Source: Chthonomonas sp. (GTDB taxonomy: Bacteria; Armatimonadota; Fimbriimonadia; Fimbriimonadales; Fimbriimonadaceae). Taken from it: DNA of 64,000 bases. Location of the stretch: contig JAEURQ010000003.1 in the NCBI GenBank assembly GCA_016788425.1, forward strand, positions 465,282 to 529,281, written 5' to 3'. The notes under the pieces were generated by a model. That model was not told where the DNA came from. It searched no databases and saw only the letters and a list, made by a program, of their open reading frames with translations. The position numbers and the translations under genes were made by a program. This document shows positions 1 to 8,777 of this stretch, in pieces. Positions within the stretch are counted from its first letter, which is position 1, and every line of letters starts with the position of its first letter.

Positions 1-885
1 CAGCGGATGGCCGCTAAACAAGAGGTCTTGGTCAGCCATCACAAGCCGATGCGCGCCGGTTTTCAGGTTCACCACGCCGAGTTGTTGCCGGCGAATCCCC
101 CAGTGATGCGGCTCCGATGGGTCGAGCACGTAGGCAACTAGCTCGCCGCTGGGGCTCACCGAGACCATGCTCTTGCCGCCGTTCCCTGAGTTCAGAACTC
201 TTCGCTCGCCTTTGAGCGGGAACAGTTCGAGAATGTCGGCGGAATACTCCATGAACGGCTCCGTGCGCGGATCGTGGGCGACCACGAGACCCGACGAATC
301 GGGGAGCCAAGCGAAGTCAATGCCCGCCCAACAATCGCTGACGCCGAGCGGTTCGGCTTTGCCGCCGCTCCAAACCATGAGGTGCCAGGTGCGGTCGCCG
401 AATTCGCCGTCGCCGTCCAATCGCCAGGGAAACTGGCTGAAGGCCAGAGGCGGCTCACTGGTTTTGGCGCGCTTGCGTTCGGCCTTGGCGGCCTTGGTGG
501 CGTGGGGGTCGGCGGGCCGATAGAGAAACGCGAATTTGTTGCCGTCGGGCGAGACCTTCATCGCGCCGATGCTGCCTTCGGGCATCTCGAACACCAGCTC
601 CGGCTTGCCATCCTTGAGCGTGAACACCGCCGGTTTGGGCTTGTTGCGGTTGCTGCCAAAGAAGAGCCGTCCGTCGGCGGAGAACTGCGGTTGGCCATCG
701 GAAACGCGGCCTTTCGTCAGACGCTTGGGGCGCCCGTTCGACCAGTCCACGAGGTTGGTTTGGTAGGTGCTGGGCGTGGCGACAGATTTGAGCGCCGCCA
801 CCACCTGTTTGCCATCGGGCGACACGGCGACATGGCTGATCGACTTGATCCGCAGGATGTCGTCAAATTCAAGTGGGCGACTCAT
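1..885 (-). CDS. S9-family (acylaminoacyl-peptidase-like) peptidase, N-terminal part, cut by window edge
   Basis: Reading the minus strand from an ATG at 885 gives 295 uninterrupted codons that run off the left edge, so only the N-terminal part is present. The protein starts MSRPLEFDDILRIKSISH and contains repeated propeller-type blades such as VAVSPDGKQVVA, PQFSADGRLFFGSN, MKVSPDGNKFAFLY and FAWLPDSSGLVVAHD. These WD40/TolB-like S-P-D-G-x blades are typical of the beta-propeller that gates the active site of prolyl-oligopeptidase-family serine peptidases. The catalytic alpha/beta-hydrolase domain would lie outside the window, so peptidase activity is inferred; a TolB-like protein is the alternative. 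No signal peptide is visible, which fits a cytoplasmic enzyme. It is divergent from nadA. Confidence 0.75.
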   Translation of the reverse strand, partial: MSRPLEFDDILRIKSISHVAVSPDGKQVVAALKSVATPSTYQTNLVDWSNGRPKRLTKGRVSDGQPQFSADGRLFFGSNRNKPKPAVFTLKDGKPELVFEMPEGSIGAMKVSPDGNKFAFLYRPADPHATKAAKAERKRAKTSEPPLAFSQFPWRLDGDGEFGDRTWHLMVWSGGKAEPLGVSDCWAGIDFAWLPDSSGLVVAHDPRTEPFMEYSADILELFPLKGERRVLNSGNGGKSMVSVSPSGELVAYVLDPSEPHHWGIRRQQLGVVNLKTGAHRLVMADQDLLFSGHPL

Positions 886-990
886 ACTGACGGTTTTAAC
901 CGAACGGACAAGGGAATCATTCCCCGCGGCGCAAGATTCCTAAGGTCATCCCAGCGTAGTACACTTAACAACGTGGCACATTCGCCAAAC

Positions 991-1965
991 ATGGACGCGA
1001 TTCGTGAGGTCGCTTTGCGGGCGATGCCCGAGGCAGAATGGGAGATCCATCGGCCCAAAATTGAGCGTATTTTGGAGCTAAAGCGGCAGAAGAATGCGGT
1101 GATTCTCGCCCACACCTACCAGAGTCCGCAGATTTTTCTGACCGTAGCCGACGTGCAAGGCGATAGCCTGCAACTCGCGCGCGAGGCCACCAAGGTGGAA
1201 GCCGACATCATCGTGCAGGCGGGCGTCAAGTTCATGGCCGAGACGAGCAAGGTGCTGAACCCGCACAAGACCGTGCTCATCCCGAGCTTGGAGGCTGGTT
1301 GTTCGCTGGCGGAGGGCATCACCGGCGCCGACGTGCGCGTGCTCAAGGCCCAGCATCCAGGTGTGCCCGTGGTCACCTACGTCAACACCAACGCCGACGT
1401 GAAGGCCGAGTCGGACATCTGTTGCACCAGCGCGAACGCGGTTGAGGTGGTGGAGAGCCTGGGTGTGCCCGAGGTCATTTTTCTGCCCGATCAGTACCTG
1501 GGCAAGTATGTGGCGAGCCAAACGAAGGTGCGGATTATCAACGGAACCGGCTCTTGCATGGTGCACGAGCGGTTTACGCCGCAAGACATTTTTGAGCTTC
1601 GCCGCTTGTACCCCGGCCTCATGGTGATGGCGCACCCCGAGTGTCCGCCCGAAATCTTGAATGAGGCCGACTACGTGGGCTCGACCAGCGGCATGACGCG
1701 CATGGTTCGCGAGTCGGGACTTAAGCGCATTGCGCTGATTACCGAATGCTCGATGAGCGCCAACGTGGCCGCCCAAAACCCCGAAGTTGAGATCGTCCGG
1801 CCCTGCAAATTGTGTCCGCACATGCAGCAAATCACGCTCGACAACATCATCACCTGTTTGGAAACCGGGCAGTTCGAGATCACGATTCTGGAGGACATTC
1901 GGGTGCGCGCGCAACAGGCAATTGATCGCATGCTGCAGGTGCGGGCGGGGGTTCGCGGCGCGTGA
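991..1965 (+). CDS. nadA: Quinolinate synthase NadA
   Basis: NadA condenses iminoaspartate with dihydroxyacetone phosphate to quinolinate, using a [4Fe-4S] cluster, in de novo NAD synthesis. The reading frame is open far upstream, but homology begins at the ATG at 991 (MDAIREVALRAMPEAEW), giving 324 residues, a normal length. Visible family signatures are the substrate-binding start NAVILAHTYQSPQI, and cysteines in EAGCSLAEG, SDICCTSANA and RPCKLCPHM, which match the three conserved cluster-ligand regions. The stop overlaps the GTG start of nadB (GTGA), so nadA-nadB-nadC are translationally coupled and work in one pathway. Confidence 0.96.
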   Translation: MDAIREVALRAMPEAEWEIHRPKIERILELKRQKNAVILAHTYQSPQIFLTVADVQGDSLQLAREATKVEADIIVQAGVKFMAETSKVLNPHKTVLIPSLEAGCSLAEGITGADVRVLKAQHPGVPVVTYVNTNADVKAESDICCTSANAVEVVESLGVPEVIFLPDQYLGKYVASQTKVRIINGTGSCMVHERFTPQDIFELRRLYPGLMVMAHPECPPEILNEADYVGSTSGMTRMVRESGLKRIALITECSMSANVAAQNPEVEIVRPCKLCPHMQQITLDNIITCLETGQFEITILEDIRVRAQQAIDRMLQVRAGVRGA

Positions 1966-3581
1966 TTGCCGCCGACCTTTCGCAGTTCGATCAGGTCGTT
2001 GATGCGCCCGTCTTGGTGGCGGGTTCGGGAATCGCCGGGCTTTCGGTGGCTCTGCGGTGCGCGGGTCGCGGAGTGCATGTGCTCACGCGGCGCACGCTGT
2101 TCACCGGCGGAAGTAGTTTTTGGGCTCAAGGCGGCATGGCCGCGGCGGTCGGGCATGGCGACTCGGCCAAGCTGCACGAGATCGATACGATTGCGGCCGG
2201 CGCCGGTCTAACCGACCCGGGCGTGGCCCGGGTGCTGAGCGAACAGGCGAGCACGGCGGTGAACTTTCTGCGCGATCTCGGCGCGAACTTTGACCTCACC
2301 GAATCCGGCGACTTGGCGTTGGGTCGCGAGGCCGCGCACCAGCGGCCGCGGATTTTGCACGCGAACAAAGATGCGACCGGTGCCGAGCTGATGCGCGCGC
2401 TCATCGAGGGCGTTCACCAGCACGAGAACATTCGCGTCCACGAAGACGTGCTCGCGACCGAGCTTGCGCTCAATGAGCAAGGCGATGTCATTGGTTTGGT
2501 TGCTCGTCAGCAGCATCGGCTGCTGTTGTTCCGGTCGTCGGCGGTGGTGCTCGCGACGGGCGGCATCGGACAGCTCTATCGCTTCACCACCAATCCGGTG
2601 GAGGCGCGCGGCGACGGCTTGGCGATCGCGGCTCGGGCGGGCGCGATGCTCACCGATTTGGAGTTTGTCCAGTTTCACCCGACGGCCTTGCTGACGCCAG
2701 TGGATCCGTTGCCGCTCATTACGGAGGCCCTTCGCGGCGCGGGGGCGGTGCTCGTCAACAAGCATGGCGAGCGGTTTATGGTTCCGATTCATCCCGACGC
2801 GGAGCTTGCGCCGCGCGATATTGTGGCGCGGGGCGTGGCCGATCAAATCGCGCTCGGCAACCGTCCGAGCCTCGATGCGCGGGCCGCGATTGGCGAGCGG
2901 TTTCCGGACGAGTTTCCGAACATCTTCGCTCAATGCCAGAGCATCGGGCTTGACCCGCGGACGGAACTGATTCCTGTGGCGCCGGCTTGCCACTATCACA
3001 TGGGCGGCATTGACGTCACGTTGAGCGGTCAATCGAGCTTGCGCGGCCTTTGGGCGTGTGGCGAGGTCAGTTCCACAGGCGTTCACGGGGCCAATCGCCT
3101 GGCCTCGAATTCGCTGCTGGAAGCCGTCGTGTTTGGCGCGCGCGTCGCCGAGGACATCCTGGTTAAAACCGACGGGGTGGTCGCCAGTGCGCCCGTCCAC
3201 CTGCCTTACTCAGTGCCGATGATCCGCGACATGATGACCTCGCCGGTCGGGGAAACCTCCATCGCGACGATGCGCGAAGTGATGTGGGACAAGGTCGGGC
3301 TGAACCGTAACGAAGTCGGCTTAAACGAGGCGTGCCGCACGTTTTCCGCGATTCTCGAACTCAGCGGGAACAACAACTACGGGGTGGCCAATCGCGCGCT
3401 CACCGGCCTGATGATGGCCAAGAGCGCGTTGGAGCGTCGCGAGTCGCGAGGGGCGCACTTCCGCAGTGACCATCCGCAAAGCGACGATTTGATGCGGCGA
3501 CACTCGCGCCTTGCCTGGAATCAGACGGCAAGCGTGGCCACCGTTTCGTTGGAAGACCGCATGGTCGAGGAGCCCGCATGA
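1962..3581 (+). CDS. nadB: L-aspartate oxidase NadB
   Basis: NadB is the flavoprotein that oxidises L-aspartate to iminoaspartate, the substrate of NadA. The 539-residue protein has the normal family length. It has an N-terminal dinucleotide-binding motif VLVAGSGIAGLSVALR, the FAD contact TGGSSFWAQGGMAAAV, the substrate-side motif ACHYHMGGIDV, and the late FAD motif GANRLASNSLLEAVVFG. A helical C-terminal domain of the fumarate-reductase/succinate-dehydrogenase flavoprotein type follows. The start is a GTG that overlaps the nadA stop; no other start fits the glycine-rich motif position as well. The 3' end overlaps the nadC start by ATGA. Confidence 0.96.
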   Translation: MIAADLSQFDQVVDAPVLVAGSGIAGLSVALRCAGRGVHVLTRRTLFTGGSSFWAQGGMAAAVGHGDSAKLHEIDTIAAGAGLTDPGVARVLSEQASTAVNFLRDLGANFDLTESGDLALGREAAHQRPRILHANKDATGAELMRALIEGVHQHENIRVHEDVLATELALNEQGDVIGLVARQQHRLLLFRSSAVVLATGGIGQLYRFTTNPVEARGDGLAIAARAGAMLTDLEFVQFHPTALLTPVDPLPLITEALRGAGAVLVNKHGERFMVPIHPDAELAPRDIVARGVADQIALGNRPSLDARAAIGERFPDEFPNIFAQCQSIGLDPRTELIPVAPACHYHMGGIDVTLSGQSSLRGLWACGEVSSTGVHGANRLASNSLLEAVVFGARVAEDILVKTDGVVASAPVHLPYSVPMIRDMMTSPVGETSIATMREVMWDKVGLNRNEVGLNEACRTFSAILELSGNNNYGVANRALTGLMMAKSALERRESRGAHFRSDHPQSDDLMRRHSRLAWNQTASVATVSLEDRMVEEPA

Positions 3582-4432
3582 ACATTCCGCAGCATCTTGT
3601 TGACGAAGCGATCAGCCGCGCGCTGGCCGAGGACTTTGGCCTCGCCGGTGATCTGACGAGCCAAGCCACGATTCCCGCGGACCAACGTGGCACGGCGGTG
3701 CTGCTCGCCAAAGAGGCGGGGGTTGTGTCGGGGTTGGAGGTCGCGGCGCAGGTGTTCGCTAAGCTCCATTCCACCGCGACCATTAAAGTGCTCGCTCACG
3801 ACGGCGACCCAGTCGCCGCGCGGACCGACCTCCTGAGCATTACGGGCTCGGTAAGGGCGCTGCTCGGGGCGGAGCGCACGGCGCTCAACTTCGCGCGGCA
3901 TATGAGCGGCGTTGCGACGGCCACGGCGCGCATGGTGGAGCTTGTCGCCGGGACGAAGACGCAGATTGTCTGCACGCGTAAGACCACGCCAGGTTTGCGG
4001 GCGTTTGAAAAGTATGCGGTCACTTGCGGCGGCGGACACAATCACCGGTTCGGGCTTTTCGATGCGATCCTCATTAAGGACAACCACATTGCCGCTTGCG
4101 GAGGGGTGGCAGCGGCGATTCGCGCGGCGCGAAACCACGCGGGGCACCTCGTGAAGATCGAGGTCGAAGTGGATTCCATGGCCAAGCTCGACGAAGCGCT
4201 CGCCGAGGGTCCCGACGTGATCATGCTCGACAATATGTCGCCAGATGAGGTGCGTGTTGCCATCGCTCGAATCGCGGGACGGGCTCGCACCGAAGCCAGC
4301 GGCGGCATCACCAGCGAGACCGTGCGTGCCTACGCCGAGGCGGGCGTGGACCTGATTTCGGTGGGCTGGATTACCCACAGTGCGCCCAATCTCGATCTTA
4401 GCCTTGACTTTCGCGCCGGTCCAAGCGTCTGA
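3578..4432 (+). CDS. nadC: Nicotinate-nucleotide pyrophosphorylase (carboxylating) NadC
   Basis: NadC converts quinolinate and phosphoribosyl pyrophosphate to nicotinate mononucleotide, the last step of the pathway encoded by this operon. The 284-residue product has an N-terminal alpha/beta sandwich and a barrel with the family motifs CTRKTTPGLRAFEKYAV, GGGHNHRFGLFDAILIKDNH, IEVEVDSM and MLDNMSPDEV, and ends in EASGGITSE and ISVGWITHSA. The lysine, arginine and histidine phosphate-binding residues are present. The ATG overlaps the nadB stop by four bases. It is followed after only three bases by the LptC-like gene, so the transcript probably continues. Confidence 0.96.
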   Translation: MNIPQHLVDEAISRALAEDFGLAGDLTSQATIPADQRGTAVLLAKEAGVVSGLEVAAQVFAKLHSTATIKVLAHDGDPVAARTDLLSITGSVRALLGAERTALNFARHMSGVATATARMVELVAGTKTQIVCTRKTTPGLRAFEKYAVTCGGGHNHRFGLFDAILIKDNHIAACGGVAAAIRAARNHAGHLVKIEVEVDSMAKLDEALAEGPDVIMLDNMSPDEVRVAIARIAGRARTEASGGITSETVRAYAEAGVDLISVGWITHSAPNLDLSLDFRAGPSV

Positions 4433-4435
4433 CCC

Positions 4436-5836
4436 ATGGTGAATTCGCGCAAGAACCTGCTTTGGGGAGCCGTGGCCGTGGCGTTTGTCGGGGCCTCGGT
4501 GTACTGGGGCGGTCCGCGCCTCAAGCAGTTTTTGCGCCTCGACCTACTGGCCGATTATCGTCGCCCAGCGGGCGATTCCGATGCGGTGCCGATGCTGAGC
4601 ATGGGTCCGGCCGATCTGGAACTCTACGCCGCCGAGAAGAAGGTCGGAACCTGCTCAGTGCAAAGCGCAACCGTCACGCGCGATCGCAACACCATCCACT
4701 TTGTCAAAGTCTCGAACGGCCTTTACCGTGGCAAAAGCGGAGAGCAGTTTGGCTTTAAGGGCGAGGAAGGTAGCTGGCAGCGACAAGAAGGGATGCTGCT
4801 TTGCAACGGGCTGGTCAACCTGACCAACAAGAACTTTAACCTCAACTCCTCCGAGCTGATGTTCGTGCAGGCCGACCAAGAATTGCGCGTGCCGCAGGAG
4901 ATTAAGGGCAAGTTCTACGGCGGCGAGATTAGCGCCAAGAACCTGCGCTATCGGCTCGGCTCGGGCGCATTTAGTACGGGCGCCGTGGCCTGGAAGGGGC
5001 CGGTTCAAGACGAAACTCTCAGCCCGAAGAAGGCCATTTGGAAGTTTAGTTCGGCCGACGGCGGCACCTCGCCAGACGGCGAAATCGTGACCTACCGCAC
5101 CGCCTCGGCAACCGACGGCGAGATTTTGGTGAAGGGCGACACGATCGTCCACAACCGCAAGACCGGCGTGATCAAGGTCACGGGCAAGGTGCGTTACTAC
5201 GGCAAGGACGTCAACATGGTCTGCGAGACGGCCACGATTTACCGCAAAGAAAAGCGGGTCTTGCTGGAGAAAGATGTGGCGCTACTCGTCAAGCCGGTGG
5301 AGGACAACACCCTGCGCGAGGAGGAATTTGAGCCGCTCCGCCCGGTGGTGCCGGAGAGCATCGCGGCCAAGCGTCCGGCGGCGCCACCCGACGATGAATC
5401 GCGCAAACTCGACCGCGAGGTGCTGGATCCCGCGACGCGGCGCAAGTATCCGGTTCGCGTAATCGCTGAGCGGATCGAGTATTGGTACGACGAGTCGGTG
5501 AAGCGCGCCAAGATTTCTGGCTCCCCGCAAGCCCGGCAAGAACTCGCCGGCGGACGTTGGCGGCAGGTGTGGTGCAAGAGCGCCATTTACGATGGCGTGG
5601 CCGACCGCCTGCGCTTGGTGGGCGAGGCATTTGGCGTGCGCATGCGCAGTTCGCGCGGCGACGACGTGCTGAGCAATTGGTTTGAGGTGAGCACCAAGGA
5701 AGGCAACGAGTCGTGGCGCAGTGGCCAGCTCAAGGGCGAGTTCGTCGAGGACGAAGAACCCTCGACTCCGACGACGCCCGGCGATCCCCCGCCCAGCGGC
5801 CTCGGAGATCCGCCGCCACCCGGTCTCGGCACTTAG
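4436..5836 (+). CDS. LptC/OstA-like envelope protein with one N-terminal membrane anchor
   Basis: 466 residues. An N-terminal hydrophobic segment (about residues 9-24, LLWGAVAVAFVGASVYW) anchors the protein, and the rest is predicted to face the periplasm. Its beta-rich repeats (AEKKVGTCSVQSATVTRDRN, GSWQRQEGMLLCNGLVNLTN, TGVIKVTGKVRYYGKDVNMV) resemble the LptC/LptA/OstA jelly-roll that passes lipopolysaccharide or related lipids across the periplasm. The C-terminal tail is Pro-rich (PSTPTTPGDPPPSG). It is much longer than the roughly 190-residue enterobacterial LptC and may contain two OstA-like modules. Position directly behind nadC suggests co-transcription without a metabolic link. If correct it implies an outer membrane. 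Assignment rests on pattern, not on a search. Confidence 0.6.
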   Translation: MVNSRKNLLWGAVAVAFVGASVYWGGPRLKQFLRLDLLADYRRPAGDSDAVPMLSMGPADLELYAAEKKVGTCSVQSATVTRDRNTIHFVKVSNGLYRGKSGEQFGFKGEEGSWQRQEGMLLCNGLVNLTNKNFNLNSSELMFVQADQELRVPQEIKGKFYGGEISAKNLRYRLGSGAFSTGAVAWKGPVQDETLSPKKAIWKFSSADGGTSPDGEIVTYRTASATDGEILVKGDTIVHNRKTGVIKVTGKVRYYGKDVNMVCETATIYRKEKRVLLEKDVALLVKPVEDNTLREEEFEPLRPVVPESIAAKRPAAPPDDESRKLDREVLDPATRRKYPVRVIAERIEYWYDESVKRAKISGSPQARQELAGGRWRQVWCKSAIYDGVADRLRLVGEAFGVRMRSSRGDDVLSNWFEVSTKEGNESWRSGQLKGEFVEDEEPSTPTTPGDPPPSGLGDPPPPGLGT

Positions 5837-5850
5837 GCTAAACTGGCGCA

Positions 5851-6534
5851 ATGCTCTTTGCCGCCATCGCGCTCGCTCAGGTTTCGGTAACCCCCGCCCA
5901 TCGTCTGCAAGACCAATGGTGGCGCGAACGCCACGAGGCATGCGTGGCCAAAACCAAGAAGGGCGGCTACGACCTCATTTTCATTGGCGATAGCATTACC
6001 CACGGGTGGGAAGGCGATGGCAAGGCGACTTGGGACAAATACTACGCTTCGCGCAACGCGGCCAACTTTGGCTTTAGCGGCGATCGCACCGAGCACGTGT
6101 TGTGGCGCATGGAGAACGGCGAGATGGTGGGCCTCAAACCGAAGGTCGCCGTCATCATGATCGGCACCAACAACATCGGTCACGGCTCTAGCGATCCGGC
6201 GGCCACGGCGCTGGGCATTCGCCGCATTTTGGTGAGGCTGGAAGAGACCATGCCGAAGACCAAGGTGCTGCTGCTTGGCATTTTCCCACGCGGCGCGACC
6301 GCCGCCGACCCCTATCGCCAGAAGGTGGCGGAAGCGACGGGCACGATCGCCGGGTTCGCCGATAAGCGGGTGACTTTCCTAGATATCGGTCGCCACTTTA
6401 TGACCCGCGACGGCGACATGTGGAAGACCCTGATGCCGGACCTTCTCCACCCGAACGCGGACGGCTATCAGATTTGGGCGAAGGCGATGGAGCCTACTTT
6501 GGCGGGCTTGCTGGGCGAGAAGCCGCGGCTCTAA
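5851..6534 (+). CDS. SGNH/GDSL-type esterase, probably exported
   Basis: 227 residues with the SGNH-hydrolase blocks in order: DLIFIGDSITHGWEG (block I, catalytic Ser), NFGFSGDRTEHVLW (block II, Gly), VIMIGTNNIGHG (block III, Asn) and DLLHPNADGYQIW (block V, Asp and His). The spacing resembles the subgroup related to the platelet-activating-factor acetylhydrolase beta subunit and to acyl-sugar esterases. A short hydrophobic N-terminus (MLFAAIALAQVSV) could be a minimal signal peptide. The natural substrate cannot be read from the sequence; deacetylation of a glycan or phospholipid is plausible. Its last 41 bases overlap the end of the convergent tag gene. Confidence 0.85.
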   Translation: MLFAAIALAQVSVTPAHRLQDQWWRERHEACVAKTKKGGYDLIFIGDSITHGWEGDGKATWDKYYASRNAANFGFSGDRTEHVLWRMENGEMVGLKPKVAVIMIGTNNIGHGSSDPAATALGIRRILVRLEETMPKTKVLLLGIFPRGATAADPYRQKVAEATGTIAGFADKRVTFLDIGRHFMTRDGDMWKTLMPDLLHPNADGYQIWAKAMEPTLAGLLGEKPRL

Positions 6535-7042
6535 CGCCCGCCGGGCAATCGTCGTCGTGCGTGCCGGGTAGGTAGCCGAGGCTCATGAGGAACTCGCCGA
6601 CGATCTCTCCGCCGGTGAACTTGAACGTGTTCTTGAATAGCTTCACCCAAGCTGGCTTGTCCAGCGCGCGGTGGCTTTCCAGCCACGCCGAAAAGCTGCC
6701 GTGCTCGGCGCGGATTTGTTGGATCTGTTGGGCGTTGTGGATGGCGGCGTTGACCTTCAGCCGATTGCGAATGATGCCCGGATCCGCGAGCAGACGCGCG
6801 ACGTCGGCCTCGCCGTAAGCCGCGACCTGGTCAACGTCGAAGCCTTCGTACGCTCGCCAGAAACCTTCGCGTTTTTTGAGAATCGTCTCCCAGCTGAGCC
6901 CCGCCTGGTTGATCTCGAGCACGAGGCGCTCGAAGAGACGGCTTTCGTCATCGGTCCAAAATCCGTACTCGTTGTCGTGATAATCGCGGTGCACCGGATG
7001 TGCGCGATCTGTGAGGACAAAGGCGCAATAACTAAATGACAT
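6494..7042 (-). CDS. tag: DNA-3-methyladenine glycosylase I
   Basis: Tag removes 3-methyladenine from alkylated DNA. The protein starts MSFSYCAFVLTDRAHPVHRDYHDNEYGFW. The Cys near residue 6, the His of the HxxYHDNEYG region and the C-terminal H-x3-C of THDDDC match the zinc-binding Cys/His set of the family. LFERLVLEINQAGLSWETIL and AYEGFD are the signature of the helix-hairpin-helix glycosylase core. The ATG at 7042 is chosen over the upstream in-frame start at 7063 because it places the first Cys where the family has it and gives 182 residues, close to the Escherichia coli enzyme. The 3' end overlaps the convergent SGNH hydrolase gene. Confidence 0.93.
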   Translation of the reverse strand: MSFSYCAFVLTDRAHPVHRDYHDNEYGFWTDDESRLFERLVLEINQAGLSWETILKKREGFWRAYEGFDVDQVAAYGEADVARLLADPGIIRNRLKVNAAIHNAQQIQQIRAEHGSFSAWLESHRALDKPAWVKLFKNTFKFTGGEIVGEFLMSLGYLPGTHDDDCPAGVRAAASRPASPPK

Positions 7043-7079
7043 AGGCCTAGTATGGCGGCGCAACCGTCATAATGTACGC

Positions 7080-7451
7080 ATGAAAAATTGGTTGCTGCGA
7101 TGGCTCGTGATGACCGTCGCGCTGGTGCTTGCGGCGGGAATCACCGCCATGCTCGGGCTGAAAATGAGCGCCGACACCAGCAGCAGCGACGCCATTGTCA
7201 AGCTCGTGCTGGCCGCCGTGGTGCTGGGGCTCATCAACGCAACTCTGGGCCGGGTGCTCAAGCTCATCGCCTTGCCGCTTAACTGTCTCACGCTCGGCCT
7301 GTTTTCGCTGGTGATCAACGCGGCGATTTTCTACTGGGTGGGCACTATGCGGCTGGGGTTGGTGGTCGGCGACTTCCTTTCGGCGTTCGTCGGTAGCCTT
7401 TTCTATTCCGGGATCAACGCGATTTTGAGCACGATTGTGGACGACAAGTAA
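7080..7451 (+). CDS. Phage-holin-family-4 (YvlD-like) membrane protein
   Basis: 123 residues with four hydrophobic segments (about residues 6-26, 38-57, 62-88 and 95-118). The segment LVLAAVVLGLINATLGRVLKLIALPLN and the following LTLGLFSLVINAAIFYWVG are characteristic of the small YvlD/phage holin family 4 membrane proteins, whose role is unknown despite the family name. It lies ten bases upstream of yvcK on the same strand and probably shares its transcript. Nothing suggests a phage origin. Confidence 0.8.
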   Translation: MKNWLLRWLVMTVALVLAAGITAMLGLKMSADTSSSDAIVKLVLAAVVLGLINATLGRVLKLIALPLNCLTLGLFSLVINAAIFYWVGTMRLGLVVGDFLSAFVGSLFYSGINAILSTIVDDK

Positions 7452-7460
7452 CTCAGCCGG

Positions 7461-8777
7461 ATGATCAAAAACTACCGCATCCGGCGCATTTTGGCCCCCA
7501 CCGTGGGGGTCCGTGGCGCCATTATCGCGGCGGTTTTTGGGTTCATCTTGTTTGCGCTGGGGTTCATGGTGAGTTTCCGCGCGATTCTTGGCCCGCTCGT
7601 GGAGAACGTGACGACGCACTACTCGTCGTGGGTCAGCCGATTGGTGCCGGAGGGGCAGGTAGAAAAGGTCACCCACGTGTTGGGCGGCGGCGCGCTGGTG
7701 CTGGGCTTCTACATGGTGTTTCGCGGTCTGCGCAAGTTGCTCCGGCGACTCATTGAAACGCTCAACCCGGCTATGAAATCCGGCATGGTGAACACCTTTG
7801 TTCGGCGGCAGCAATTGGCGCAGGGCCCGAAGATCGTCGCGCTGGGCGGCGGCACCGGCCTCAGTACGCTGCTGCGTGGCCTTAAGCAGTACAGCAGCAA
7901 CATCACCGCGATTGTCACCGTGACCGACGACGGCGGCAGCAGCGGGCGGCTCTCGGCTGAAATGGGCATTATCCCGCCGGGCGATATCCGCAACTGTCTG
8001 GTGGCGTTGGCCGACGCCGAAAAGGTGGTGGGCGACCTTTTCCAGCACCGATTTGGCAAGGAAGCGGGCAGCCTGAGCGGCCATAGTTTGGGCAATTTGC
8101 TGATCGCCGGATTGATCCAGCGATCCGATGGCGACTATGACCGCGCCTTGAAAATGGCGAGCGAGGTTTTGAACATTCGCGGGCGGGTGTTGCCCTCCAC
8201 CATGGAGCGCGTGGGCCTGCGAGCGATGCTGGAAGACGGCAGCGAGGTGACCGGCGAAACCACGATTGCCGCCAGCGGGCGTCGGATTCGCCGCCTGTAT
8301 GTGGAGCCGCCCGACTGCACCCCCTTTGCCGACGCGATCGCCGCGATTGAAGAGGCCGAAGTCATCACCATCGGGCCGGGCAGCGTGTTCACGAGCGTGA
8401 TTCCGAACCTGCTGATTCCGGAGATCGCCGAGGCGATTGAACGCAGCAACGCGCTGAAAATTTATGTGTGCAACGTGATGACGCAGCCCGGCGAGAGCGA
8501 CAGCTTTACCGCAGCCGAGCACCTTGTGGCGTTGCAGGCAAACGTGCCGCACCGCGTGGTGGACTACGTCGTCGTGAACAGCGGGGTGCCGAGCGCGACC
8601 ACGGTGGAGAAATATCGCACGAGCAACCAGTTTGTGGTGGAGCCCGACGTGGACCGCATCCGCGCGATGGGTTTTAAGGTGCTGCTGGGCAACTTTGTGA
8701 ACGAACTGGACTATGTCCGGCACGATCCGTTCAAGGTCGCGGGCCGAATCGCCGATCTATTCCAGAAGAAGCGATGA
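7461..8777 (+). CDS. yvcK: YvcK/GlmR-type gluconeogenesis factor with N-terminal membrane segments
   Basis: 438 residues. The N-terminal 110 residues contain two hydrophobic stretches (about 19-44 and 71-90). The rest is a YvcK/CofD-like Rossmann domain with KIVALGGGTGLSTLLRGLK, TVTDDGGSSGRL, PPGDIRNCLVALAD and ITIGPGSVFTSVIPNL. Family members bind UDP-sugars and connect central carbon flow with cell-wall precursor synthesis; that function is known for Bacillus GlmR and is transferred here by family. A membrane-anchored N-terminus is seen in some bacterial lineages. The stop overlaps the start of gmk by ATGA. Confidence 0.92.
   Translation: MIKNYRIRRILAPTVGVRGAIIAAVFGFILFALGFMVSFRAILGPLVENVTTHYSSWVSRLVPEGQVEKVTHVLGGGALVLGFYMVFRGLRKLLRRLIETLNPAMKSGMVNTFVRRQQLAQGPKIVALGGGTGLSTLLRGLKQYSSNITAIVTVTDDGGSSGRLSAEMGIIPPGDIRNCLVALADAEKVVGDLFQHRFGKEAGSLSGHSLGNLLIAGLIQRSDGDYDRALKMASEVLNIRGRVLPSTMERVGLRAMLEDGSEVTGETTIAASGRRIRRLYVEPPDCTPFADAIAAIEEAEVITIGPGSVFTSVIPNLLIPEIAEAIERSNALKIYVCNVMTQPGESDSFTAAEHLVALQANVPHRVVDYVVVNSGVPSATTVEKYRTSNQFVVEPDVDRIRAMGFKVLLGNFVNELDYVRHDPFKVAGRIADLFQKKR

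Noticed and set aside
274-990. Upstream extension of the nadA frame
   Set aside because: The extension is antisense to the S9-type peptidase and lacks similarity to NadA; the family start is at 991.
1078-1914. Long minus-strand open frame opposite nadA
   Set aside because: It is His/Arg-rich, has no family pattern, and lies fully antisense to a convincing NadA.
7047-8723. 558-codon minus-strand frame opposite yvcK
   Set aside because: Composition (His, Gln, Arg) is typical of the antisense of GC-rich coding sequence; YvcK motifs on the other strand are clear.
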